64,000 nucleotides of DNA from an uncultured Eubacterium sp. GTDB taxonomy: Bacteria > Bacillota > Clostridia > Lachnospirales > Lachnospiraceae. The stretch spans positions 6,561 through 70,560 of the forward strand of contig CAJUHV010000007.1 in assembly GCA_910586445.1 (NCBI GenBank). Reading direction: 5' to 3'. The notes under the pieces were generated by a model, which searched no databases, was not told where the DNA came from, and worked only from the letters and a program-made list of their open reading frames with translations. This document shows positions 17,369 to 25,913 of this stretch, piece after piece (the stretch's first letter is position 1; every line of letters starts with the position of its first letter). The translations under genes and the position numbers were made by a program.

Positions 17369-19039
17369 CTAGAACAGCCCGGTTATATGCCCGTTTTCAT
17401 CTACATCAATTCCATATGCAGCAGGCGTCTTGGACAATCCTGGCATAGTCATAATGGCTCCGGTCAGCACGACTACAAATCCGGCTCCGGCACTTACATA
17501 GACATCGCGGACATTTAATGTAAATCCGCTCGGCCGGCCGAGCTTATACTGATCGTCGGATAAAGAATACTGCGTCTTGGCAATACATACCGGAAGGTTT
17601 CCAAAACCAAGCTCTGTCAATTTCGCAAGTGTCCGTTCGGCAGCAGGCGTATAGGCTACGTCAGCGGCACCATAAATCTGTGTCGCAACGGTGTGTATTT
17701 TATCTTTTAAAGGCAGGTCGTCTGGATATAAAGGCTTAAAATCAGAGGTTTTTTCCTCCAGCGTCTGTAATACTTTTTCCGCCAGCTCGATACCGCCCTC
17801 GCCGCCTTTTTCCCATACTCTGGATAAGGCAAATTCACAGCCTTTTTCTTCACAGAAGCTGCGGATATATTCGTATTCTGCCGCAGTATCTGTCAGGAAT
17901 GAATTCAGTGTTACGACGATAGGCACCTGATATTTCTGCAGGTTTTCAATATGCTTTTCTAAGTTGCATATGCCTTTTTTAAGAGCCTCTAAGTTTTCTG
18001 TGGAAAGATCTGCCTTAGGGACTCCGCCGTTGTATTTTAGGGCACGTACGGTAGCGACGAGTACGACGGCATCCGGCTTCAGCCCTGCCTTGCCGCATTT
18101 GATGTCAAAGAATTTTTCCGCACCCAGGTCTGCACCGAATCCGGCTTCGGTAATGACATAATCGGCGATCTTTAATGCAGTTTTGGTAGCACGTATGGAA
18201 TTACATCCGTGAGCGATATTTGCAAACGGGCCGCCGTGCACGATTGCTCCAGTGTGTTCCAGGGTCTGGATCAGGTTTGGCTTTAGGGCGTCCTTTAACA
18301 GTGCTGCCATTGCGCCGACGGCCTGCAGCTGTCCGGCAGTCACAGGGGCACCTTCATAATTATAAGCAACAATGATTTCGCTCAGGCGTTTTTTTAAGTC
18401 GGCCATATCGGAAGCAAGGCATAAGATAGCCATAATCTCAGTAGCAACTGTGATCACAAAATGATCTTCCCGAACAAAACCGTCCGATTTGGAGCCGAGT
18501 CCTACAACAATATTGCGCAGGGAGCGGTCATTCATATCCATGCATCGTTTCCACACAACCTGTCTGGTGTCAATATTCAGCGCGTTTCCCTGCTGGATGT
18601 GGTTGTCTAAGAGTGCAGCAAGCAGATTGTTTGCTGCGGTGATGGCATGAAAATCTCCGGTAAAATGCAGATTGAGGTCTTCCATCGGAACGACCTGCGA
18701 ATAACCGCCGCCTGCAGCGCCGCCTTTGATGCCGAAGCACGGCCCTAAGGAAGGCTCACGCAGGGCAAGCAGGCATTTTTTTCCTAGCTTTCCAAATGCC
18801 TGACCAAGGCCTATGCTTGTGGTAGTCTTTCCTTCACCGGCAGGCGTGGGATTGATGGCAGTGACAAGTATGAGCTTTCCGTCTTTTTGGTCTTTTGTCC
18901 TTGCAATGAGATCATCGGACAGCTTTGCCTTATATCTGCCGTATAATTCTAAATCGTCTTCGTCTATGCCGTATGCGGCTGCGATTTCGCGGATGTGCAG
19001 CAGGCTGGCATCCTGTGCGATTTGTATATCTGTTTTCAT
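17369..19039 (-). CDS. fhs: formate-tetrahydrofolate ligase
   Basis: ATP-dependent synthesis of 10-formyl-THF from formate, feeding one-carbon metabolism and the methyl branch of the Wood-Ljungdahl pathway where present. Full-length (556 aa), with the P-loop TPAGEGKTTTSIGLGQ, LREPSLGPCFGIKGGAAGGG and the conserved NLHFTGDFHAITAANN. The C-terminal ITGLF is normal. The stop TAG lies inside a CTAG joined to a short terminal-repeat-like fragment of the MITE family (17356-17371). No other Wood-Ljungdahl genes are nearby, so acetogenesis cannot be claimed. Confidence 0.97.
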   Translation of the reverse strand: MKTDIQIAQDASLLHIREIAAAYGIDEDDLELYGRYKAKLSDDLIARTKDQKDGKLILVTAINPTPAGEGKTTTSIGLGQAFGKLGKKCLLALREPSLGPCFGIKGGAAGGGYSQVVPMEDLNLHFTGDFHAITAANNLLAALLDNHIQQGNALNIDTRQVVWKRCMDMNDRSLRNIVVGLGSKSDGFVREDHFVITVATEIMAILCLASDMADLKKRLSEIIVAYNYEGAPVTAGQLQAVGAMAALLKDALKPNLIQTLEHTGAIVHGGPFANIAHGCNSIRATKTALKIADYVITEAGFGADLGAEKFFDIKCGKAGLKPDAVVLVATVRALKYNGGVPKADLSTENLEALKKGICNLEKHIENLQKYQVPIVVTLNSFLTDTAAEYEYIRSFCEEKGCEFALSRVWEKGGEGGIELAEKVLQTLEEKTSDFKPLYPDDLPLKDKIHTVATQIYGAADVAYTPAAERTLAKLTELGFGNLPVCIAKTQYSLSDDQYKLGRPSGFTLNVRDVYVSAGAGFVVVLTGAIMTMPGLSKTPAAYGIDVDENGHITGLF

Positions 19040-19142
19040 ATGGCCTCCTCCTTATTGCTTTTTTATGCTATCGTACCTGATTTTAACATATCAGGCGAAT
19101 AAAGTCACTATGCAAATAATTTTGGATTGTAGTCGAAATCAA

Positions 19143-19646
19143 TTAAGGAGCGGCAAATAATGCAATATGCGGAGGCATCCAGGTAAATAGAATAAATGCG
19201 AGTGCGCAGACAGCCAGAATCAGGAAAAAAGGAATATTTGACAGTGTGTAGCGGGTGCCTTCTTTCAGATAGTGGCAGCTGTAGCAGAATGCCAGAATAA
19301 CGCCTGCGAAGAACAGGCCGATATCAGCCGGAATCCATGTAAAGCCGAGTATGCCGCTGTACGTATAAAAGCCCGCAGTAATAAAAGCCATGCCGATTAA
19401 TATGGCATAGGTCTTAATATTCCAGTAATCGGTGTCCGGCTGGTCCAGCAGGTAATACTCTGCTATGCTTACGAACAGCAGCGGGTAGAACAATAGTTTT
19501 AAATGCTCCCAGACCGATTCATTGACCGGGGCAATCCATGCGGCAAGCGGTGAATGCCCGCTCCAGCCGTACACGAAATGAAGCAGGATACCGCCTGCTA
19601 AGGTAATAAGGCAGCTGAGTGTTTCAACGGATTTCAGCTTATGCAT
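19143..19646 (-). CDS. small polytopic membrane protein (DUF6512-like)
   Basis: 167 aa with about five hydrophobic helices and the conserved-looking segment APVNESVWEHLKLLFYPLL. Proteins of this appearance occur widely in Clostridia without a known function. It lies upstream of fhs in the same direction, with a 103-base gap, and may be its own unit. Confidence 0.65.
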   Translation of the reverse strand: MHKLKSVETLSCLITLAGGILLHFVYGWSGHSPLAAWIAPVNESVWEHLKLLFYPLLFVSIAEYYLLDQPDTDYWNIKTYAILIGMAFITAGFYTYSGILGFTWIPADIGLFFAGVILAFCYSCHYLKEGTRYTLSNIPFFLILAVCALAFILFTWMPPHIALFAAP

Positions 19647-19783
19647 ATTAGGAACCTCCTGTGTGGTAAATGTGTGCGGGTTATGTGAAGGTTTTATTAA
19701 TATGTGGAAAAATTTTATTTTTATGCAATATTATTCCTGATGCCGGGACTATATTTGTGCGGTATGATTTTTGGCAAAGCTCT

Positions 19784-19870
19784 TTCTTTCCCGTGATCTG
19801 CACTCCCCGCTTTGCGGATAATTCATCCCAAATTTAATCAACATAGCCCGCTATGTCTCATAAATTTGGG
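19784..19870. mobile_element. partial MITE relic
   Basis: The half from ttcccgtgatctgcactccc through the central palindrome to cataaatttggg matches full copies; the other terminal repeat is lost. It occupies the otherwise empty 19647-20058 gap, where nothing else is recognisable. Confidence 0.7.
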
Positions 19871-20070
19871 TAAAACGCCATTTGATGATCTGAAAAAGAA
19901 GTTTTATAAGAAATTTAAAAAGGAAGAAAATTCACCAAATATTTTATCTTTTCTCAGACTGTAACTGGTATATCCTAAGGCTTTACACCTCTTACATAAT
20001 CCGCTATAATAATTGCAGCAGCAAATAATATTATATCAATCATAAAGGCGGTGGAAGGATGGTAACAGAT

Positions 20071-20217
20071 ATGACAGCAGCAGAAACAACTAACATTATT
20101 CTTAAATTGACACAAGAGGGATGGGATGCAGATAAAATAAATGAGTTTATAGTATTTATTGAAACTCATAGACCATCTGAAGATGAGGCAATGAATATAC
20201 TCAAAAATAGAAACTGA
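20071..20217 (+). CDS. small hypothetical protein, about 48-52 aa
   Basis: The frame encodes MTAAETTNIILKLTQEGWDADKINEF..., a compact, probably helical protein. ATG 20059 is in frame, but GGAAGG (20053-20058) directly abuts it, so ATG 20071 is the likelier start. A terminator-like hairpin follows 26 bases after the stop. A 15-base copy of one hairpin arm (AAGGCTTTACACCTC, 19978-19992) stands before the gene, so the gene is framed by related sequences. Function unknown. Confidence 0.5.
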   Translation: MTAAETTNIILKLTQEGWDADKINEFIVFIETHRPSEDEAMNILKNRN

Positions 20218-20243
20218 ACAGCAGCATTTAATTGATAATACAG

Positions 20244-20286
20244 AGGTGTAAAGTCTTATTGAATTATTAAGGCCTTACACCTTTTT
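20244..20286 (+). terminator. terminator after the small gene
   Basis: AGGTGTAA (20244-20251) pairs with TTACACCT (20275-20282), with an inner CTTA/TAAG stem and a following T-run. Confidence 0.65.
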
Positions 20287-20437
20287 AATTTGCATAAATC
20301 AAAAATCAAGCCAGTAAAAATCAAAAATTCTATCATATAAAGGAGAGATCATCATATGTATATCAAAAGCAGGATTAGACCAGAGAATAAGGAAGGCGGT
20401 ATGCGGTAAACTGCAGCAGGTGTTAAGGTCTGTTCTT

Positions 20438-20506
20438 TCAAGTGAACAGCTGGAACGCTTCGTCCACGGTTAAGTTGTCTGAGTTTTTAAAGGATAATTT
20501 TTTCAT
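20438..20506 (-). pseudogene. N-terminal remnant of a tyrosine integrase
   Basis: ATG at 20506 (ribosome site AGGAG before it) reads MKKLSFKNSDNLTVDEAFQL and stops after 22 residues. The sequence resembles the start of phage/ICE-type tyrosine recombinases, where a core-binding SAM-like domain follows. Everything downstream is gone. The surrounding 20287-21046 stretch holds this relic, a MITE and an att-like repeat. Confidence 0.4.
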
Positions 20507-20628
20507 GGAAATGCTCCTTTCTTGTGCTCGTCAAACGTCCAGAAAACTGTAAATCGGTCTTACGAGTAAAAAAGGAATAAATAGAAATTTTTAGAAAGAA
20601 AAAAACCTAGTAAACTTTAAATTTACTA

Positions 20629-20806
20629 GAGCGTGTTTGAAAAATGCTTTCCGTGAGATGTGCTTCACACTTGGTACCCAACGGGCATGATATGGAGAAT
20701 TCATCCCAAATTTATGAGGCATAGCGGGCTATGTTGATTAAATTTGGGATAGATTCTCCGCTAAGTGGGGAGTGCAGATCGCGGGAATGATTTTTCAAAC
20801 ACGCTC
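20629..20806. mobile_element. complete 178-bp MITE
   Basis: Terminal repeats GAGCGTGTTTGAAAAAT at both ends, flanked by TA within CTAG at 20626-20629 and 20806-20809. Compared with the 160-bp form it carries an extra segment around GGTACCCAACGGGCATGATA in one arm. Confidence 0.9.
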
Positions 20807-20816
20807 TAGGGCTAAA

Positions 20817-20843
20817 TGCGGAAGATGGACTTGAAAACCCATA
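20817..20843. other. att-like copy of the tRNA-Leu 3' end
   Basis: TGCGGAAGATGG-ACTTGAAaaCCCATAC matches the 3' end of the tRNA-Leu gene at 22871-22895 (same orientation) with one base missing and two added. With that tRNA it brackets about 2 kb holding a toxin-antitoxin pair and a broken integrase, as expected for attL/attR of an integrative element. Confidence 0.6.
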
Positions 20844-21046
20844 CCCGCTGAAAATCATTGAAAAAAGGAGGGTTCCGGCGCTTCATCTGCCCACCGTACC
20901 GAAAACGTACCAGACAAAATCCGGTTCTTGATTTCCAATAGAAAAGGTGCTAAACTATGCATGAAAAGTGTAGGAAAGTTAAAAAGCTGTTACTGTATCG
21001 TATTTGTTCAAAGTGCGGGAATTGCGATATTAAGGAGGGGTTCGTT

Positions 21047-21268
21047 ATGAGTGAAAGAGAGTTAGCCAAACAGATTATTGATAAACTGCCGGAATATAAA
21101 ATCAGCAGTCTGCTTCTTTTTTTGAGGGGAATACAGTTTGACGATGATATAGAGGATGACTTGTATTGTGAAAAATTAGTGGAAGAATATCTAAATAATC
21201 CGGACCCAGAAAAGCATGAAACAGTTACACTTGAAGAACTGGCGGCAAGGGAAGGGATTGCATTGTGA
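21047..21268 (+). CDS. antitoxin of a RelE-type pair
   Basis: 73 aa, acidic and without a recognised DNA-binding fold: MSERELAKQIIDKLPEYKIS... An open frame reaches back to 20957, but AAGGAGGGG at 21031-21040 points to ATG 21047. The stop overlaps the toxin GTG by four bases (GTGA), the usual coupling in toxin-antitoxin operons. Its identity as antitoxin rests on the neighbour. Confidence 0.75.
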   Translation: MSERELAKQIIDKLPEYKISSLLLFLRGIQFDDDIEDDLYCEKLVEEYLNNPDPEKHETVTLEELAAREGIAL

Positions 21269-21528
21269 AAAAGTACAGAATCATCATTGAAAAACTGGCA
21301 GAAAAGTTTATCATAAAACTGCCAAAGCCAGATAAGGAAAGGGTTTTAAGGGCGATTCACGAACTGCCGGCGGGAAACGATATAAAGCGTCTGAAAGGCA
21401 GGAAAAGCATGGGGCTTTACAGGCTCCGTGTGGGCGATTACCGGATTATTTATAAAGTGAACAATAATGAATTAATTATTTGTGTGATCGATGCCGGAAA
21501 CAGGGGGCAGATATACAGTAAATATTAA
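21265..21528 (+). CDS. RelE/ParE-superfamily toxin
   Basis: 87 aa, basic. The core LKGRKSMGLYRLRVGDYRIIYKV is typical of RelE mRNA interferases, which cut mRNA in the ribosome A site. GTG start overlapping the antitoxin. Full length for the family. A good terminator follows at 21610. The pair sits inside the decayed tRNA-Leu island and may be what has kept it in place. Confidence 0.85.
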   Translation: MKKYRIIIEKLAEKFIIKLPKPDKERVLRAIHELPAGNDIKRLKGRKSMGLYRLRVGDYRIIYKVNNNELIICVIDAGNRGQIYSKY

Positions 21529-21609
21529 CAGGACAGGCATTGTCTGACAGTCTGGAGATGGGTCTGTGACATACTGCTAGGCATAATTAAAGTAATTTAG
21601 AGATATGGG

Positions 21610-21645
21610 GGCATATCAGATAGTAAAAATCTGATATGCCTTTTT
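21610..21645 (+). terminator. terminator of the toxin-antitoxin operon
   Basis: GGCATATCAGAT (21610-21621) pairs with ATCTGATATGCC (21629-21640) and is followed by five T residues. Confidence 0.85.
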
Positions 21646-21742
21646 GTATAATCATTTATTTTTTTTGCAGTGCGTAGAATGCGCATGTGAGTTTGCTAAA
21701 AATGGCTGTCGATATGACGAAGCGGCGGGTGGACAGGGAAGA

Positions 21743-21792
21743 CTGTCAACCCCTTTGCCGACAGGCACTTGCCTAAGCAAGTGGGGGGTTAC
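21743..21792. other. structured segment in decayed mobile DNA
   Basis: CACTTGC-CTAA-GCAAGTG is a perfect hairpin (21766-21783) nested in a longer pairing of CTGTCAACCCC with GGGGGTTACAG. It could be a transfer origin or transposon end. The 21646-22050 stretch around it has no recognisable gene. Confidence 0.35.
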
Positions 21793-22059
21793 AGTCTGGT
21801 GTAAAGCCAGCCGATAACCGCATCATTGTAAGGGGCTTGGTTTCCGTGCTTTTTGGAAATCAAGCCTTAACTGTCTGAATGTTTTCCGGCTTTTCACAGA
21901 CAGCGGCTCTTGAATCTGGGGCGTTTTTCGGCACGTCCAGTGTTGAAGTATGGACAGGAATCAGTTTCTGCTTTTTCAGTCTCCTTCGGGGCTGTCCATA
22001 TTTTCTAAAGCGTATTCACATGCCTGAATTACAAAGCCGGAAAAAGTGAGATACATCAT

Positions 22060-22790
22060 ACGGAAAAAAGCGGCTATTTCACTGTTGTAGACGATGAAAC
22101 CGTGTCTGGTGGCAGACGGAAAATCCGCCGCGCTACTGAAGAAAGCCTGTTAGAAGCACTTGCCTCATGGTATTATGGGAATGACAAAAGGAATATTACG
22201 CTTGCTGATTTATACGCGGACTGGCTGAACTGGAAAGAGACTCCAAGCAATGGCGATAATATCAGACGCATCAGGGCTTCGTGGAAAGCATATTATGAAA
22301 ATGAGCCGTTAAGCGCGGATATTATAAAAAAGCCTCTGGCGCGTGTAACTTCACTGGAACTGAGGGAATGGGCAGAAAGCCTTTTGAAAAAGCATTATCC
22401 TGTGGATAAAAAGAAGTTCAGCCGTATGCTTATGATTGTAAATCAATGCTGTGAATATGCTGCTGATGAAGATATGGAACGGTATAAAAAGAATCCAACA
22501 AGTGCCGGACTACAGATACTGTTCCTGTTTGAAACAGGGCTGCGCATTGGCGAATGCTGTGGTCTGAAATGGTCTGATGTGCAGGGAAACCGCCTTTACA
22601 TACGCAGACAGGCAGACAATAACGGGGTAAAGGAGTGGACGAAGACCATTTCAGGCTATCGTGATATTCCGTTGACACAGAAGGCAAGGCATATTCTGGA
22701 TGAAGTGGCAGAATATAATATCGTAAATCGAAAGAAGAACAGGCAGAAGCAATAGACAAAGCACTTGCGTTGTAACTAGAAAGATAATCA
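22060..22790 (+). pseudogene. tyrosine integrase, internally deleted and 3' truncated
   Basis: The main open part (GTG 22102 to 22755) has the arm and core-binding region (TEESLLEALASWYYGND) and then, after an apparent deletion near TSAGLQILFLF, the first catalytic Arg motif ETGLRIGECCGLKWSDV. The later His-x-x-Arg and Tyr motifs are missing. After the stop, another frame gives SKEEQAEAIDKALAL, which looks like the original C-terminus. Located about 80 bases from the tRNA-Leu 3' end. Phage- or ICE-derived integrase, no longer active. Confidence 0.75.
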
Positions 22791-22870
22791 TACCGAACGT
22801 ACTTTCGGAAAGTGGGAATAAAAAACACGGGAAACCTTATAAAATAAGGCTTCCCGTATCACTTAACAAG

Positions 22871-22955
22871 TGCGGAAGATGGGACTTGAACCCACACGAG
22901 CGCATTGCCCACAAGATCCTTAGTCTTGCTCGTCTGCCAGTTCCGACACTTCCGC
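22871..22955 (-). tRNA. tRNA-Leu (anticodon AAG)
   Basis: The minus strand folds as a class II tRNA: acceptor GCGGAAG/CTTCCGC with discriminator A, D stem TCG/CGA, anticodon stem CAAGA/TCTTG around CTAAGGA, a long variable arm and T arm GTGGGTTCAAGTCCCAT. CCA is not encoded. The 3' end is the likely target of the adjacent integrase relic. A34 would need deamination to inosine. Confidence 0.93.
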
Positions 22956-23303
22956 AAACTCATCAGCTATCGCCGACGACTTATGTATTGTAGCATTTGT
23001 ATCAAAATATGTCAATAGGATTTTAGAATAAAATTTCTTGAAAATAACAGTATTATTTGCTGCTCTAAAAAACAGCAGTATTTCTATCCTGCATTTTACC
23101 GGGCAGGCGAAGCCATGGACAATAAATCTGGTTCGGTATTCGAAAAAATATGGTGTGAATATGCAAAAGATGCTCAGCTTTGCAGGGAATAAAGGGGATT
23201 TTTCTGTCTGTAAAATTTTTTAGAAAAAATTTCAAAATATGCTTGACTTCTACATAGAAGTAGTGTAATATATCTATTGTGTCAAGCAGATAAAACAAAT
23301 CAA

Positions 23304-23387
23304 GCAGAAGTGGCGGAATTGGCAGACGCGCAGGCTTCAGGTGCCTGTGGTAGCAATATCGTGTGGGTTCAAGTCCCATCTTCTGCA
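23304..23387 (+). tRNA. tRNA-Leu (anticodon CAG)
   Basis: Class II cloverleaf: acceptor GCAGAAG/CTTCTGC, D stem GCG/CGC, anticodon stem CAGGC/GCCTG around TTCAGGT, long variable arm and the same T arm as the tRNA at 22871. CCA is not encoded. Followed directly by a strong terminator. Confidence 0.95.
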
Positions 23388-23391
23388 TCAT

Positions 23392-23430
23392 AAAAGAATG
23401 GCAATTTTGATGAAATTGCCATTCTTTTTT
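23392..23430 (+). terminator. terminator of tRNA-Leu (CAG)
   Basis: AAAAGAATGGCAATTT pairs with AAATTGCCATTCTTTT around a five-base loop, followed by more T residues. Confidence 0.88.
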
Positions 23431-23551
23431 TCTCTATTGTATCACTGTTAGTAAGAGCAATTTTCTTTTTTAATCTTTTTTTAGAGCTGAGAGGAATTAT
23501 ATGAAAAGCGGGATGGATTTAGGTACTGCCGGAGCGGCTTGGATGCTGTTG

Positions 23552-23752
23552 GAGCGTGTTTGAAAAATCATTCCCGTGATCTGCACTCCCCGCCTCAAGC
23601 TTCTTGGACTGCTGATGTCTAAGATGCTGCGGATCATCCATCCCCAATTTAAGAAACAAAGCCCGTTATATCATGCCCTGTGGGCATGCCTCATAAATTG
23701 GGGATAAATGCTATATGTCATGCCTTATGAGTACCAAGTGTGAAGCTTATGA
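23552..23752. mobile_element. long-variant MITE, one terminal repeat decayed
   Basis: Starts GAGCGTGTTTGAAAAATC and contains the long-variant segments ctcaagcttcttggactgct and tatatcatgccctgtgggca. The right end fades after aagtgtgaagctta. It fills the gap between the tRNA and the next gene. Confidence 0.75.
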
Positions 23753-23791
23753 ATGTAATTTAAAGTACGGCAGACTATAAAATGCGGTATT

Positions 23792-25687
23792 TCACTCGGA
23801 AAGCTCGTTTAGGTTTAACAGCGGTTTTTTTGTTTTGAAAGAAATCTCAGCTGCCAGCGCCTCGCCTTTTGCGACAACGGCATAGGATCTGCTCTGTGCC
23901 AGCAGGTAATAGTCGGTTCCTTCAAAGCTGTCCAGACTTCCATTGCTGCAGCAGATAAAATATCCTTCTTCATACACCGGCAGGTCTTCCATTGTAATCG
24001 AATATACGTGTGTATCAATCAGGTTGACCTGCAGCTCATATGCAATCCGGTAGTTTTTTGTATTGTCCAATGTGCAGTAGACAGCCTTGTTTCCGACGAC
24101 CTCTTTTAATGTATCATACATTGCAAGATTTTTAGAGGAAACCTTGCCCAGCTGCGAGCTGATCGTTCCGATTCTTGCAGAATACAGCCCGGTCGGGATA
24201 AAAGCGGCGGTCAGCAGCAGGCAGGCCAGTGCCATATGCAGCCGTCTGCAGCGCCTGCTGTATTTTCGGGGCACGCTGCAGCTGTCAATGGATGTGCGTG
24301 TTTGGCGAAGATGCCTTTTTTTGCAGAATGGATAAACGGACAGCAGAATCAGCATTATAAAAAATACCGCGGCTCCAATCAAGGTGCACCAGCGCATTGC
24401 AAATTTTTCGGAAAACAGCCGGTAGAAGCCGAGGCCGGCAGCGCAGAAGGAGCGGTAATGCCAGGTGCCTGTTACCTGCTGCAGGCTGTCGTATAGGATA
24501 ATGCCTGCAATTGTGTATATGCCGATGCCTCCGGCGGTAAGCAGCACAAACCTGCCGTCCTTTTTTCTGGAGGCAAGCTCTACAAATCCCAGCAGCAGCA
24601 GTATACCGATGATACATTCATTATAGCGGGTATAGATAAAATAAGTCAGGTCTGTATCGGACGTTAAATTTGTAATGGAGGCCGGGTCGATCAGGCTGAT
24701 CGCAGAGATCAAAAAAGTGCCGATACATGCGAGCAGCGTAAACAAATAAAATACAGTGTGCTTTTCTGGTTTTTTTGTACGGAAAGCACTGAGTACGCGC
24801 ATAATGCAGCGCACAAGGCCCCAGTACAGCAGTCCGAACGTCGATGTCGCAAGGCTCCAGAACTGTCCGCAGAGAGCGCGGATTAAATTTTCCCATCCTT
24901 CGAGTGTCAGCAGTGACAGCAGGTGGTCTTTTTGTGCACCCATCCCGTTTTTGGGCTTTAAGCCGAATCCTTCTACAATACACAGATATGTTTTTATGTT
25001 TACATTTAAAAATAAAATAATAATAAGCGGTGCCAGCAGTGCAGCAGATAATTTCCAGTTAATGGCATCGGTCAGGCGCAGGAACAGCACAATCAAAAAA
25101 TACGCTGTTACTATGCCGATTGTACGGTTATGCGTAACATAACAGGCTGCCATACACAGGCTCAGCACAAGCGCCGGCCTGACGCCGGGATGCTTTTCAA
25201 AGCGCAGAAACAGATACAAAAGCAGCCATACGAGCATGTACAGGAACGTTTCGCTCCATGCAACCGGCCCCTGCGTAATATAAGAAGAGTACATGCATAC
25301 CATAAAGGAAATGGTATAAAGCAGCCAGATTTTTAATTTTGGGAATAAAATCCGTCCACACCGGCAGCATAAAAAATAAGTAACGAGGCCGAAAATGCCG
25401 TTTAGTACAATCGCGGTTTTGTACATGAAATGCAGGTCATGTGAGATCCAGAATAAAGGAGTAAGGATCAGGCTGTATCCATAAGAATACCAGTTCATAT
25501 GCCCGGCAAATACATCAGACCAGTCATGCCCGGAAAACAGCGCGGCATGTGTCCAGTAACCATATTCATCATTGCGGATGGCAAGTACGTTGGATTCTCT
25601 GATATACCAGATACGGAATAAAAAAATGATGAAGGAAAATAATAAATATAATATTAAATTTTTCTGTTTTTTTATTTTTTCAAACAT
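23792..25687 (-). CDS. large polytopic membrane protein, probable GT-C fold glycosyltransferase
   Basis: 631 aa with about a dozen hydrophobic helices and a soluble C-terminal part (about residues 510-631). The first outer loop carries NDEYGYW, an acidic motif in the place where GT-C enzymes using polyprenyl-phosphate sugars have their catalytic Asp/Glu. It may decorate wall polymers or glycolipids. No neighbouring wall genes support a precise role, so the assignment is tentative. Confidence 0.55.
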   Translation of the reverse strand: MFEKIKKQKNLILYLLFSFIIFLFRIWYIRESNVLAIRNDEYGYWTHAALFSGHDWSDVFAGHMNWYSYGYSLILTPLFWISHDLHFMYKTAIVLNGIFGLVTYFLCCRCGRILFPKLKIWLLYTISFMVCMYSSYITQGPVAWSETFLYMLVWLLLYLFLRFEKHPGVRPALVLSLCMAACYVTHNRTIGIVTAYFLIVLFLRLTDAINWKLSAALLAPLIIILFLNVNIKTYLCIVEGFGLKPKNGMGAQKDHLLSLLTLEGWENLIRALCGQFWSLATSTFGLLYWGLVRCIMRVLSAFRTKKPEKHTVFYLFTLLACIGTFLISAISLIDPASITNLTSDTDLTYFIYTRYNECIIGILLLLGFVELASRKKDGRFVLLTAGGIGIYTIAGIILYDSLQQVTGTWHYRSFCAAGLGFYRLFSEKFAMRWCTLIGAAVFFIMLILLSVYPFCKKRHLRQTRTSIDSCSVPRKYSRRCRRLHMALACLLLTAAFIPTGLYSARIGTISSQLGKVSSKNLAMYDTLKEVVGNKAVYCTLDNTKNYRIAYELQVNLIDTHVYSITMEDLPVYEEGYFICCSNGSLDSFEGTDYYLLAQSRSYAVVAKGEALAAEISFKTKKPLLNLNELSE

Positions 25688-25913
25688 TGTTCACATTACC
25701 TCGATATAGTGTATAATATATGAATGACAAGATATATATAGGTAAAAAAGAGCATTCAGTGCATACTTTTGATTATACAAAAAATATGAAAAAAATAAAG
25801 GAAATTTAAAAAAAACGCAGAATTTTTAATATAGAACATATTAAAACGGAATAGGTATTCGCAATCAGACAGGTACAGTACAGGATAAAGATGGAAGGAA
25901 GGGATCATTCCTC

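Noticed and set aside
23392..23430. MITE relic after tRNA-Leu
   Set aside because: It is a simple terminator with a T-run and no family ends.
25688..25913. Non-coding RNA in the divergent gap
   Set aside because: AT-rich promoter-like sequence without stable stems.
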